This document shows positions 14,286-26,463 of a DNA stretch of 64,000 nt, piece by piece. The position numbers and the translations under genes are program-made. Source of the DNA: Aspergillus flavus. Its lineage: Eukaryota > Ascomycota > Eurotiomycetes > Eurotiales > Aspergillaceae. The stretch is taken from positions 2,108,001 to 2,172,000 of the forward strand of contig NC_092409.1 of the NCBI RefSeq assembly GCF_009017415.1. Direction: 5' to 3'. Position 1 is the stretch's first letter, and every line of letters begins with the position of its first letter. The notes below the pieces were generated by a model. That model was not told the origin of the DNA and searched no databases. It saw nothing but the letters and a program-made list of their open reading frames with translations.

Positions 14286-16344
14286 TTAATAAATATTTAA
14301 TATTTATTAGATAAAATAAATATATTCAAATTATATAAATTTAATATTTAATTAATAATAAATAATTTATAATTTTATATTTTTTAAATATATTATTAAA
14401 TATTATTTATTTATTATTAATTTTATTAATTGAATTTTAATCATATTAAAACTAGTATAATACTTTATCATAATATAATAAATATAAACAATAATTATGA
14501 AATCATTATATTAATATAATAAAAAATAATAAAATAAATAATAATAATAATAAAAATTATAGATATATTATAAAATAAAAGATATTTTATAAAAAATAGC
14601 TATAATTAAATTAAAATAAAAATATAACAATTAATAATAAAAAATATAATAAAATAAATAAAAAACTTTTTATAAAAATAATCTATAATTATTTATAATA
14701 TTAGTTAATTATTTTTTTAAATATATTTATTAAATTTTATATATTAATATTGTTTATTTATATTTATTAATTATTTTTTATATTATAATTATTTTATTTA
14801 AAGAAATATTTATTAATAAATCTTTTAAATCTTTTAAAATACTAAATATATTTATTAATAATTCATTTAATTTTTTAATAATTAAAATAAAAAAAATTAT
14901 TTTATATATTAATTATTATATTTATTTAAAAATAATAAAAAATTAATATATTATTATATAAATATATTAATTAATAATAGAATTTTTAACAATTTAATAT
15001 TTAATTATTATTTGAATAATTTAAATTATTTATTTATAAATGGTATATAATATTATACAATTATTTAATTTTTAATTTATTATAAATTATATAAAAATTA
15101 TTTAATTATAATATTAAAAAAATATAATAATTATTTTTTTTATTATTATAAAATTACATTATATTTTTTAATATTAATTTAATTGATTTTATAACTTTAT
15201 TATAAAATCTATTTTTATAATATAAAATAGAATTAATAATATTAATATAAATTAAAAAAGTTATAAAATATATAATAATATATTTTATTAAATAAATATA
15301 TTAAATAATTTATAATATATATATATGTATAAGAGCTTTTTTTTAATATATAATTAATTTATTTATAATTATTAAATATTTATTTAAATTTTAATTAGTA
15401 TTATTATTATATATTATTTTAAAAACAGATTTAATTATTAATTAAAAAATATATAATTAAAAATTTTTTTGATAATTATTTTTTTTAATTATATATAAAA
15501 TATTATTATTTTTAATATAAAATAAAATAATTAACATTAATTATTTTTTATTAGATAAAATTATTATATATATAAATATATAAATTTAGTATTAATCTAA
15601 ATATTTAATTATATTAATTATTATTATATAATTTATATAAATAATCGTTAATAAATATAAAACTTTTATTAAATATATAATTTTATATTAATTTTAATAA
15701 ATAATATTATACAAGTTTAATATTTATAGATTATATAATAAATTATTATTTTATAATTTTTTTTAAAATATTTAAATTAATATATAAATATAAAACTAGA
15801 TTAAAATATATTAAAAATTATAATTTTATAAATTTAATTTATATTTTTTAAATAATTTTTTTAATTAATATAAAATTAAATATAAATATAAATTATAATA
15901 ATTATTTAATATAAAATTTATTAAAAATTAATATATTTTTTAAAAAAAAACCTTTATAATTTTATAAAAAATCTATTTTTTTTATATATTATTTAATAAA
16001 ATATTTTAAATAATATATTATATTTAGATATTATTTAAAATTTTTTAAAATCATTAAACGAATAATTAATTATATAATTTAAAATTTATTATTTAATATA
16101 AAAAATCTAGAATATTTATTATTTATTTAAATAAATATATATTTAAAAAAATTAATATATAATTTTTTTACTTTTAATTTAATATTTATTTTTATTACTT
16201 TATTAAATATATGAATTAAATATAATAAAAATGATATTTATATATATTATTATATTAAAAATTTAATGTTTTATTTTTTTTATATATTTTTATTTATTAT
16301 TATTTTTATATTATTAATTTAATAAATTTATAATAGCAATTATC

Positions 16345-16620
16345 TTAACCAATTAGATTCTATATAAACAAGCTGCTAGCGGGCCACTAAATTATATAAT
16401 ATATAAATATATTTATATTAGAATTATATTAAGAATTCTAATCTTTAAATAATTTATTCTATTATATTAAATAAAGAAACTATTATATAATTCTAAATAA
16501 TTTCAAGTTTTTTAATACTATATTTTTAAAGCTTATTAATTAATTATACTCTATAAATTTATTATTTATAATTGATAATATATTAATAGTATACTTATAG
16601 TTTAAATTATTTTAATCTAA
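16345..16620 (+). repeat. Partial third copy of repeat R2
   Basis: Same-strand match to the 3' half of the tandem units at 6,890-8,090. It starts at TTCTATATAAAYAARCTR and runs through AAATAATTTATTYTATTATA, then RTACTATATYTTTARAG and the TATTAATTAATTATACTCTA block. It keeps a short GC-richer patch (GCTGCTAGCGGGCC) lost elsewhere, so it may be less mutated at that point. Confidence 0.6.
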
Positions 16621-16999
16621 TAATTTTAAAATAATTAGTATATAAAGCTTAAGTACTCTATTATTAATATATCTTTAAAAAATTAATATAGTTATTTAAT
16701 TATTTATAATATAAGAAATTTTCTAGAAAAAATTTTTAATAATTTGAAATATTTAAATTTTTAATACTATAATAAAATTAATTATTAAAAAAAATATAAA
16801 TAAAATTTTTTAAAAATAGTAATAATTAAATCGCTAAAATGAAAAATTAATATTATTATTTAATATAATTATATAAATCAATTCTATAAACAATAGATTT
16901 AATAATTTTAAATTATTTATATCTAATTTTTTAAAAAATAAAATTATTTATAAAATATAGAATTATATTATAAATATAGAAAAATATTTTACTATAAAT

Positions 17000-19850
17000 A
17001 TATTAATTTAATAGAATAATAAAAATAAAGTTTTACGTATTATTTGCTATTTTAGTAATAAAATTAAATAAATATAATATTTAAACAAAAGTTTTAAAAA
17101 ATTAAATTAAAAAAAGTAAAAGAAAAGCTTTTTATAGGTATATTTTTATATATATATTAATTTAAAAATAAATTAATATTAAAATATTATATATTATTTT
17201 ATAAATAAAAAATAAAATAATAGAAATATATATAGATAATATACTTAAAATTTAAAAATATAGTAAATTCTTTTAAATAATTTTTTTATAATTTAAATAT
17301 AGATTTAAATATTTAATTAAAAGATTTAAAAAAATTACTTATATAATTTATTAGTTATAAATTTTTAAAAAAATATATAATATAATTATTTAATATTAAT
17401 TTTTTCTTTATTATAAATATAATCTATATAATAATAAAGAAAATAGTTAAAAATATATTAATAAAAAAAATTAAAATTGAAATAGATTAATAAAAGTAAA
17501 AATTATTTTTATAAAAATAAAATTTTTACTATATATTTTTATAGTAATCATTTTTCAATTAAATAACTATTTTTCAAAGTTTATTAATAGAATAATAGTA
17601 TATAGATAATCTATAAATATAAAAAAATTATAAAATTTAAAAATATTTTAAAACTATTAATAGTATATTAAAAATAATATTTTTTATAAATAATAAAAAT
17701 AATAGTTTTTAAAACTTTTAATTTTATATTATTTAAATAAATTTATAGTATTTTTTATTTTTAATATAATAAAACTATAATTATAAAAATTATCTTATAT
17801 TAATATTAATACGCGTATAGATTAATATTACTTTTTAATTTATTTAAAAAATTAAAATAATAAAAATAGATAAATAAATACTAAAATATATTTAATAAAA
17901 TAAAAAAAATTAATTACTACTATACTAATCTTAGTATAGTATAATTTAATTAAATAAATTATTATTAAAATTAATATATTTAATTATATAATTAATATAT
18001 AAATAATATAAATAAAATTAAATAAAAAATTATAATTAATAGTATTTAAATTTAAAAAACTAGTTTAAATAAAATTAAATTATAATATCTATAATAAAGA
18101 ATTATTAGCTATATTATTAGTATTTAAAAAATAGAAAATTTATCTAAAAAAAATATAATACTAGATTATTATAAAATTGAATTATAAAAATTTAATATAT
18201 TTTATAATTATAAAAAAGCTTATATAAAGATAAATAAAATAAATTAAAATACTATAAAAATTAGAAAATAATTAAATTAATATATTAAATTAAAAATCTA
18301 ATTATAAAGTTAAAAAAAATAATTAAATCTATAATACTAAAATAATATAAAAATAGATTATTTAAATATAATAAATAAATACTTATAGTAATAATTATAG
18401 AAATTAAAAATTTTACTTAATATTTTATTATAAAAATAAATAAAAAAAATAAAATATTTATATATAAATTTAAAATAAATAATAATCTATTTATTAAAAA
18501 TAATAGAATTATATACTATTAAAATCTTATTTAAATTTTTTAAAAACTATAGAATATAATTATTTAGAAATATTATAATAATCTAATATAAAAATATTTT
18601 AAAATTAAAAAAATATTAAAATAAATTATAAGAAACTACTATTTTCTAAATATAATAAAATAAATCAAAAAATATATTAATAAATATAAAATATATAAAT
18701 TTATATAATTATTAAATATATCTTTAAAATTTTAAAAATAGATTATAATTAATTTTATAGAATTATTATTTAAATTGAAAGAATAGAATATAATAATAGT
18801 AATAATAGATTAATTTATTAAATATATTTATTTAGTATTAAATAAATTAATATTTAATATAGTATATTTTATATATCTATTTATTAATTATATTTTTATT
18901 TATTATAAAATATTAAAAAAATTATATTAAATTAAAATAAATTATTTATATTAAAGTTTTAATAATTATTTATAGATTTAATAAAAATAAATTAAATAAT
19001 TAAATAATATTTATAATATTATATTAATTATTAATAAAATAATTAAATAAATCTATTACTAATAGTATAGTTTATATATAATAGTATAGAATATTTAATA
19101 ATAAAAATAATATTTTTTTATATAAATTATAGATACTATACTAAAATAATAAAAAAATTAAAAAATAGATATTCTATTATAAAAAAATTATTAAAATAAT
19201 TAAAAAATTAAAAACCTTATATAATTAATTAATTTTAAATTTTAAATTTTTTAATTATTATATAATAATATATTATAATTAATATTATAAAAAAAAATAT
19301 ATTTTTAAAAAAAGAGAAAAAGTATTTTTATTCTATAGAAATATAAAAATAAAATAATTAAATTTAAAATTTAATTATTAAAAAATTAAACTATTTAAAA
19401 TTAAAAAATAGATTAATAATATTAACTATTAATTAAAATTACTAAATTTAATAAAAAGAATATATTTTATATTTTATATTTTATTATTAAAATTTATACT
19501 AAAAAATATTAAAATTATTAAAAATATTAAATTTAATAAAAAAGAAATAGAATATAAAATTAAAAAAATACTAAAATATAAATAAATTAATAGAAAACTA
19601 TATTATCTAGTAAAATAAAAAAATTATAGTATTTTAGAAAACTTATAGAAGATTATTAAAAAATTTAATAAATTATTATTAGCTAATTTAATAGTACTAT
19701 TAATAAAAAAATTAAAATTTATTTAAAAAAAAATTATCTATTAATTAAATTAAACTAGAATTTAATCTAGAAACTCTAGCTAATTAAATATTACTATTTA
19801 AAGATATATTAATTTTAGAATAGAAAACTATAGTTTTTTAATAGTATAAT
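17000..19850 (+). mobile_element. Ty3/Gypsy chromovirus pol relic (RT tail, RNase H, integrase, chromodomain)
   Basis: The ORF is destroyed by RIP stops, but the plus-strand reading still shows Gypsy polyprotein order. At about 18,085-18,380 the RNase H part reads YNIYNKELLAI then VFKK, where an Asp-to-Asn change fits the canonical YDKELLAI. It is followed by an NYKNLIYF-like segment. At about 18,540-18,700 the zinc-binding integrase N-terminus appears as RNYYF..I..YINKY, with integrase core similarity (NFIELL, VIID.FIKY) after it. At about 19,545-19,680 a chromodomain reads KILKY then KLYYLVK, a stop where Trp is expected, KNYS and ENL. The C-terminal chromodomain defines a chromovirus-type Gypsy element, whose chromodomain targets integration to heterochromatin. 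RT proper upstream of about 17.9 kb and the LTRs could not be delimited. Confidence 0.8.
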
Positions 19851-22039
19851 TTTTTCTATATTTTATATTTTTTTTACTCTTAATATTTAATTTTTTTAAT
19901 ATTATATATAATAACATTATTTATATATTTTTATAATAACTATTTTTATTTTTATAATTAAAAAAATTTTATTAAAATAATCTTTTTTTTTAAATAGTAT
20001 TCTAAATTTTTACGAGCCGCTTCTATTTAGTATTAAAAAAAAATTTAAATATTTTATAGAAAATATTATTTACTTTATATATTTACTATAATAATTAAAA
20101 TTTTTAGATTTAATATAAAAATAATAAAGGCGGATATAATATTTATAAGAAAATATTATTTAAAATCTTTTATTTTTAATTTACTAGTAGAATTTAAATT
20201 TATAAATAGAATTAAAAGATATAGTTAAAATATAAATAAAAAAATTTAAAATAGATATTTTTTTATTTAAGTAAAACTATAATTTTATACTTTTAAAAAT
20301 AAAAATTAAAAAAAAAATAATATTATAAATTTTTATCTAGTATATTTTATCGAAGATAGATATATAAAATAGAATAATAATAGAATAATAATAATTAATT
20401 TTTAAGTAAAAAATATTTAATAAATTATTTATTTAGTTATTTAGACTATATATTATATATTATTACTATAAAGTTATTTTTAATAGTAAAATTAATTTTA
20501 ATTTATTTATATTTTTTTAGCTATTAAGTATATATATTTAATAGATCTAACTCTTTAATTTAAGTTCAATATTAATAGTAGTTTTATAGTAACTATATTT
20601 TTATAATAATAATAGTCTAGTATTAATAATAATCTTAAAATAACTTCTATTCTACTAAGACCGTAATTCTATAATAATAGAAATTAAAGATTAACTTTAG
20701 ATTAGTAATCTTTATAATATAATCTACTAACTAGTCTCAGACTTAATAACAAAGCCCTGGGCGTAATAATAAGTTATATAACTATTAAAAATAAATATAT
20801 ATTTTTCTTTTTTTATATAATTTTTAGTCTTTTTATAGAATTTTTAAAGCTATTTAAATATAATTTTATTATTTATATAGTCTTTTTTAATAACTATTAT
20901 ATAATAATTAGAAATTTCTTTATTATACTAGATTTTTATAAATTTCTTTTTTTTAAAAATAAAAAGTAAAGTTATAATCTAATTATTTATAGTAATATAT
21001 TTAAGTATAGTAATATTCTCTATAATCTTAGTTTTAAAAAAATTAGAAACTTTTTTTTATATTAAAAATTTTTTAAGACTTTCTATTATCTAGTTAAAAG
21101 TTATATTTATTAAAATTATATATAAAATAAATAAAGATATTTTTAAATAAATTAATAAGCTAATTATATTAAAATTAAAGTTATTTAATATTTTCTATAT
21201 TTAAGTATTTTTTTTAGTTATAGAGCTTAATTTAAAATTAAAAGAAAGATTTTTAAAAAAATAATATATCTATAATAAACTAATACTCTATATAAAATTA
21301 TCGCGCTATATAATAAAGTTTGTTTATTTTAAAAATAATATTATTATTACTAGAAGATAAATATTATATATTTTAATAATCAATTATTTTAAAGCAGTCT
21401 CTTTATATTAATTTAGTATTTTATTTAATATAGTTTAAGCTATATAAAACTTTCTTTTATTATATATATAGCTATAGAATATACAATAAAAAATTCTAAA
21501 ATCTCGCGCGATCTTTATAATATTAGATTTTTTTAAAATAGATAGTTTTAATAGCTTTATTTATATATAAATCTAGAGTTTTAAATATTTTAGATATTTT
21601 TTATAATTTATATAGTTTTAAAAAATAAGAATTTAATTTTTTTTTCTTTAGGCTGAAAATTTCTTCAGACTATTAATTATCCACCGGCGGAAGGCGATAG
21701 ATGATTAGAAGCTGCCACTGATATTTAAATATTTTAAAATTTATAAAAATCTTTTATTAATTTTTTTTTATTAAATAATTATTAAAATTAAAATAGTTTT
21801 TTAAAAAATATTCTATAAAATTTTTCTTTTAATTATAATTATTAAATAATTATATATTATTATTATAATTATAATATAATAAATAATTAATTTAATTAAA
21901 TAAAATTTTAATTTTTATAAAATAATAATAAATTAAATAAAATAAAATAAATAAATAGATAATAATAATTAATTAAATATAGTGCTAGATCTAAAGATTT
22001 CTAGATTAATAAAAGATATATTACTATAATATTAAAATA

Positions 22040-22170
22040 TTAATATATTAATTATTATATTTATTAATTTCTATTCAATAATTATTAGCTGGCTTTCTAT
22101 TAGCTAACTAGAGTTATCTACTAAGATTAACTATATAGGAATCAGGATTTAACAAGTTTTAGATTTTAAT
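22040..22170 (+). repeat. Dispersed repeat R1, copy C (fragment at the block edge)
   Basis: This short fragment matches the first 130 bp or so of R1 copies A and B, for example ATTAGCTGGCTTTCTATTAG and GAGTTATCTACTAAGATTAA. It is less RIP-mutated than they are. It forms the last recognisable repeat before base composition returns to normal towards LSM6. Confidence 0.65.
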
Positions 22171-22690
22171 AGTTGATTTTTAACCTTTTTTTAGCTGTTC
22201 TATATAATTCTAAATTTTTAATTCTTTTAAAAGCCTCAAGGTGGTAAAGCTCTAAGAGAGTTAGGGTAGATCTAACCTCTAGCTACTAAATCCTGAACCC
22301 TTTGGAACTGGGACCCCAGGTGGTGGTAGGGTTGACTATTTCCTACATAACCAGCGGGTATCCACTTGCAAAGCGGTGACGGAAAGGAACAGCAGAATTA
22401 TGAATAACTATTAAATACACGACAGGTCCTGAGCTAATATAATACAGGACTTGTAGGGCTAGTATCTACTTGCTCATCATCTTTAAAGAATAAGTACACT
22501 GTATTGCACTATTCACAACTCTAACAGAATTTCATTATCTCAGACTCTCAGTCACCAAAGAACGCCAAGAACTTGACCTATAAGGCACGTGCACTTGCAA
22601 AACAGTCAGACAAGTAATAGCAACTACCAGCAAGTGTTACTTAGCTACCGCCCAAGCATTGAAGTGGAGATAGACTGAGCAAGAGAAGAC
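22171..22690. other. Intergenic transition into the LSM6 island
   Basis: Base composition rises to normal within about 60 bp. I see no ORF or RNA gene. The 3' half is the presumed promoter and 5' UTR of LSM6; no specific element was recognised. Confidence 0.6.
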
Positions 22691-23055
22691 ATGGAGAATA
22701 GTTCCGCATCAGAAGGCAAGGATCCATCAGTCTTCCTGAGTGAGATTATCGGTGCCCCAGTCACTGTGAAGTTGAACTCAGGCGTTGTCTACAAAGGTCA
22801 CCTCATCCATTCTCACTAGAGATACAACCCTTGTCCAACTGCTAATATCAGGCTAGGTGAACTCCAATCAGTAGATGGTTATATGAACATTGCTCTAGAA
22901 AAGTCTGAGGAATATGTGAATGGGAAGTTAAGGCGAAGCTATGGAGATGCCTTTGTCCGAGGAAATAATGGTATGTTCTATTGACCTGTTTTAGCAAGGC
23001 AATGGCTCTAATTCTGTATATACATGTTGTAGTGCTTTACATCTCTGCAAACTGA
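22691..23055 (+). CDS. LSM6: U6 snRNA-associated Sm-like protein LSm6
   Basis: LSm6 is a subunit of the LSm1-7 ring (cytoplasmic mRNA decapping and decay) and the LSm2-8 ring (U6 snRNA 3'-end binding, splicing). I join three exons: 22,691-22,796, 22,857-22,970 and 23,033-23,055. The introns of 60 and 62 bp have GT..AG ends and CTAAT branch-site-like sequences. The 80-residue product is the usual family length. The Sm1 motif runs from about GAPVTVKLNSGVVYKG across intron 1 to GELQSVDGYMNIAL, and Sm2 is YGDAFVRGNNVLYIS. Both introns interrupt at phase 1. There is an in-frame stop inside intron 1, so unspliced message would be truncated after about 43 codons. The gene sits between two RIP-eroded blocks yet shows no RIP-like damage. 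Confidence 0.95.
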
Positions 23056-23938
23056 GGTTCCGACAGGCGATTTCATTGGTTAGCCCCTCATCATGTCCGC
23101 GAAACCAAGCTACAAAATGTCCCATCAAGGCATATTAGGGGTGAGGGAAGGAGGGAGATTGCTGGTACCTCATTAACAGCAAGCTGGCTGGTGAAAAGAG
23201 AAAAACCTGAGTAACCAATTGTCTTTCCTATACTCACGTCTAGTGCCTCCCATCCACATTTGATCATCTTTCAGCTCCAGTCATAGGGAGCCCTACTTTA
23301 GTACCCCTGTATTGATTGCCCCTTCAACAACCTAAAAGCCCGATATAAACCTTTATATTAACTCCGTAACAAGAATACCCCGCTAGTCGCCCAACTAATT
23401 GTCTCGCTGTCGTTGGATACCTGAGAACAGAACAACCATGTTGTCTGGTTATGATATTACCGCCTTAGAACTTTACGTTAGACTCTGGATAGAACGTGGA
23501 ATTACTGAATGCTTAGCAGTTTCTGCCGATTGTTGGGGGTATCCACCGAATCTAATTTAAACGCGTGTATGGCTACTTCGATGGCGCTTAGGTTTTACCA
23601 AATACGCCGTATTTCGAATTCACTTGGCAATTGGAAGAAATTAACGATATGTGCGGTTACTTGGGTGTATATAAAAAACTATGTATCAGATTAGTTGAAA
23701 GTATAGGCGACTAGTATCGTATAAGCCTAAGTTATGTTACTCATTGATGAGGGGTGTGTTGCCCCACCTGAAGCGTTTTACGGAGTACTACTCCGTATGT
23801 ATGTCAGTCAGTCAACCTTTAGGTGAAGCGCGAGCTGGCTGCGGGGCCTTTCACATTTTCCTTCCGCCTGGCACTCTATTCCAGCCTTGTTTCATCCCCC
23901 CCCAAAAATCCTTGTATTTGTTCCGTATATCTCTCATA
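23056..23938. other. LSM6-MRI1 intergenic region
   Basis: There are no convincing genes here. A 40-codon ATG ORF (23,438-23,560) and a 61-codon frame (23,509-23,694) occur, but neither resembles a known family nor has a plausible splice structure. The distal part (about 23,700-23,938) is the MRI1 promoter and 5' UTR. It includes a pyrimidine- and C-rich run just before the start codon, and a perfect 19-bp palindrome described separately. Confidence 0.6.
23779..23797. repeat. 19-bp perfect palindrome TACGGAGTA-C-TACTCCGTA
   Basis: Two 9-bp arms are exact reverse complements around a single C. Half-site-like words (CGGAGTA, ACTCCGT) recur in other intergenic parts of the window, for example near 50,043, 50,311 and 59,251. 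It could be a bidirectional regulatory site, a mobile-element footprint or chance; the sequence does not decide. Confidence 0.6.
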
Positions 23939-25132
23939 ATGACCCTGCAAGCAATCAAATATAGTGGTGGCAAACTTGCTATCATTGATCAACTGCAGCT
24001 TCCACATGTTGAGAAGTACGTTACGATACATACAAGCGAAGAAGGCTGGCATGCAATCAAGGAGATGCGAGTGCGAGGGGCACCTGCTATTGCTATAGTA
24101 GCGGCCCTCGCACTTGCATCAGAGCTAACCACTCTGATAGCTCGCAACCAGTTATCCTCGAATGCTATAGAGACACAGACTTTTATAACGGAGAAGTTAC
24201 ATTATCTGGTGAGCAGCAGACCTACAGCAGTCAACCTTAGTGATGCTGCAGGAAAACTCGAGACCATAGTGGCAGAAAGTGTTAAGATGCCTGAGTCCAC
24301 AGGCCACGCCGTTGCTACTGCGTTTATCCAAGCTGCCGAAGCAATGCTTGCGAAAGATGTTGAGGACAATAGAATGATTGGAGAATATGGTGCCAAATGG
24401 ATATCCGAGAATGCTCTTTCCAAGAATTTTACTAAGGCTACGGTTCTTACACATTGTAATACGGGGTAAGTGTGCCGTTGTCTATTATCAGACTTTGCTG
24501 ATCGTATCACCAGTTCTCTCGCGACCGCGGGGTTCGGGACAGCCTTGGGGGTGATTCGTGCACTATCTTCAACCGATACCTTACGGCATGCCTATTGCAC
24601 CGAAACGAGACCTTACAACCAGGGCTCCCGTTTGACAGCATTTGAGCTAGTTCACGACCGTATTCCTGCTACCTTAATAACAGACTCAATGGCAGCTGCA
24701 TTACTCGCTAGAGCCGAGATAGGCGTGGATGCAATTGTGGTAGGGGCAGACAGGGTAGCAGCTAACGGTGATACCGCAAATAAGATTGGTACATATGGTC
24801 TTGCAGTGCTTGCAAAGTACCATGGTGTGAAATTTCTTGTGGCTGCGCCGCTCACGACTATCGACCTAGTCACCAAATCAGGGAATGAAATCACTATCGA
24901 GGAGCGGCCCGCATCCGAGGTTACTACGGTCAGAGGCACCTGCGAAGACGGTGGTGCCTCTGAAGCCGTCAAGATGGAAACCGTGTGCATAGCAGCGAAA
25001 GGGATCAATGTCTGGAATCCAGCATTCGATATAACCCCAGGGGCACTTATTGATGGTATCATAACTGAAAAGGGAGTGGTGGAAAAGGACTCTGATGGAT
25101 TATTTCACTTAGAAGAGCTGTTCAAAGCCTGA
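23939..25132 (+). CDS. MRI1: Methylthioribose-1-phosphate isomerase
   Basis: This enzyme converts 5-methylthioribose-1-phosphate to 5-methylthioribulose-1-phosphate in the methionine salvage pathway, in the cytosol. It belongs to the eIF2B alpha/beta/delta-related family. Two exons (23,939-24,465 and 24,514-25,132) flank a 48-bp GT..AG intron and give 381 residues, about the usual length. I chose the ATG that begins [18 protein letters not shown], the conserved N-terminus; the frame is open further upstream but that extension is not family-like. Visible motifs are [11 protein letters not shown] (phosphosugar binding), THCNTG|SLAT with the family's catalytic Cys lying next to the exon junction, and [19 protein letters not shown] with the family's catalytic Asp. 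All key residues are present. Confidence 0.95.
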
Positions 25133-26315
25133 GAAGTAACCGAAACCCCGCTTTTATCCGGGCAATTAGTCTTTCCTGTCGTGGGTTGTGGTTGGCGTGC
25201 CCCTTCGAAGCCGTTAAGCAGTTCATCAATCTTGTGTTCTAGGCTGCTTAGGTGATTCTCCAGCGCCAGAGCGGTTTTCTCGCCTCTGGGAAGAGGTTAG
25301 GGTCATGGAACAGCTATAGAGTAGCAGGGTCTCTATACTTCAAAATATCATTAAATGCCTGTAACTTAGTTTGTTAATGCAATCTGTTTAGGTATGCGAA
25401 CAAGTCCATGATTTGCATCAAAGGAATTCAATATGTATCCCAGGAGAAACCCACTTGCATTATGTTCGAGTCATCTTGATTGTCCTCCCCGTGCGACATG
25501 GCTTTGATAGATCCACTGGACCGTATGTATAAACGTTGATGGGAGATTGTGGTCAGCGTTTTTATGACCAAACAGGTTTATTGTGGTCCCGAAGCCGAGA
25601 TCTAGCCTTTGTAGTCACCTGATCCTGAAAACCTACTAATATATATGTAGGTGGCAGTAGACTGTAGAACCTATTCCGTTGGGAGGAAAAGTATTGAGGG
25701 TTATTGAGAAAGAACTATTTTTCTTGGCTTCTTTTTTCTATATCAAGCCACCCTTTATTATGTCCAGGCAAGGAGTGAGTTACCTACTCAGGTGGTTCTA
25801 TTAGAAAGAGTAAACTGATAACATAATCATATCCAGACTTAAAAAGACTACGTACTCTAAAACATTGGTTATTACCTAGATTTAGTATCTAAACCGTTAT
25901 AACACATCTATTGCGGCTCTACTCCATAGGATACTTAAGCTCACGTAGATATCTGATAGTCTACTTATTCCATAGTCGGGGGGGGAGCCTAGGCCATCTA
26001 ACGAGATATCAGTAAAACACCATATCTCTGCGGAATTAGATTTCAACACATAGATTACTTACCCGGGCCTTTTCTTTCCGGTTTCACGTGAACCCGGAGT
26101 GGCTCAATCGATTGGAAGGGTCAAGACCATCTAATGGGTTACTAGTTATACATCATCGGATGCTAGTAGGTATCTACACAGTACTGCCAGTAACTGTCCA
26201 GCATCTGCTATAACATACAACAGCTGATCTGATAATATCTTGCTGTCCTTTTTAGGTATGTATGTACATAGAGCTATTCTTTGCCTTAAAGTCATGATCA
26301 TCTAAGTTAATTCAA
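25133..26315. other. Intergenic region downstream of MRI1
   Basis: About 1.2 kb of normal to moderately AT-rich sequence with no ORF, tRNA or repeat that I can support. A G-run (GGGGGGG at about 25,979) is the only striking local feature. It ends at the Pogo transposon target site. Confidence 0.6.
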
Positions 26316-26317
26316 TA
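26316..26317. repeat. TA target-site duplication of the Pogo element, left
   Basis: A TA immediately precedes the left terminal inverted repeat, matching the TA at 41,832-41,833 after the right one. TA duplication is the rule for the Tc1/mariner-Pogo superfamily. Confidence 0.7.
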
Positions 26318-26365
26318 ACGTAATCGGTAAGCAAGCGACGCATAAACAGGTAACGCACTACACAC
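26318..26365 (+). repeat. Pogo left terminal inverted repeat
   Basis: Starts ACGTAATCGGTAAGCAAGCG then ACGCAT and a more diverged AACAGGTAACGCAC part. It pairs with 41,785-41,831. Its GC content is close to normal, in sharp contrast with the adjoining interior. Confidence 0.8.
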
Positions 26366-26463
26366 GTTTTCAACACACCTTATTTTCTTAAAGAATTTAA
26401 ATATTAACTATACTACCAAAAATATCTAAATTATTAAAATTATATATTAAGTAGAAAGATAGG

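Larger units (their letters stand above)
1..22030. other. AT-rich RIP-degraded repeat block
   Basis: This stretch is overwhelmingly A and T, with TA-rich dinucleotides and stop codons in every frame, and it contains no credible intact gene. The composition is what repeat-induced point mutation (CpA to TpA on either strand) leaves behind in filamentous ascomycetes. Recognisable pieces are listed separately: several repeat families, a long inverted repeat and a Gypsy pol relic. Outside those pieces (for example about 600-4,600, 5,780-6,880, 11,610-13,000, 14,290-16,340 and 19,850-22,030) I see AT-rich sequence that I cannot assign. The one 60-codon ORF here (9,859-10,041, minus) is almost pure Lys/Ile/Asn/Phe and reads as chance. 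Confidence 0.9.

Noticed and set aside
1..22030. CRISPR-like or centromeric array
   Set aside because: Repeats are few, long and diverged by transitions. There is no regular spacer pattern and no satellite monomer. This is ordinary RIP-degraded transposon DNA, although a pericentromeric location cannot be excluded.
23438..23560. 40-codon ATG frame (MLSGYDITALELYVRLW..) between LSM6 and MRI1
   Set aside because: Short, followed by fragments in other frames, no splice structure that extends it convincingly, and no family recognised.
23744..23938. Upstream in-frame extension of MRI1
   Set aside because: It begins at TTG/ATG in promoter-like sequence, contains the palindrome and a C-run, and does not resemble the family. 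The conserved N-terminus starts at 23,939.
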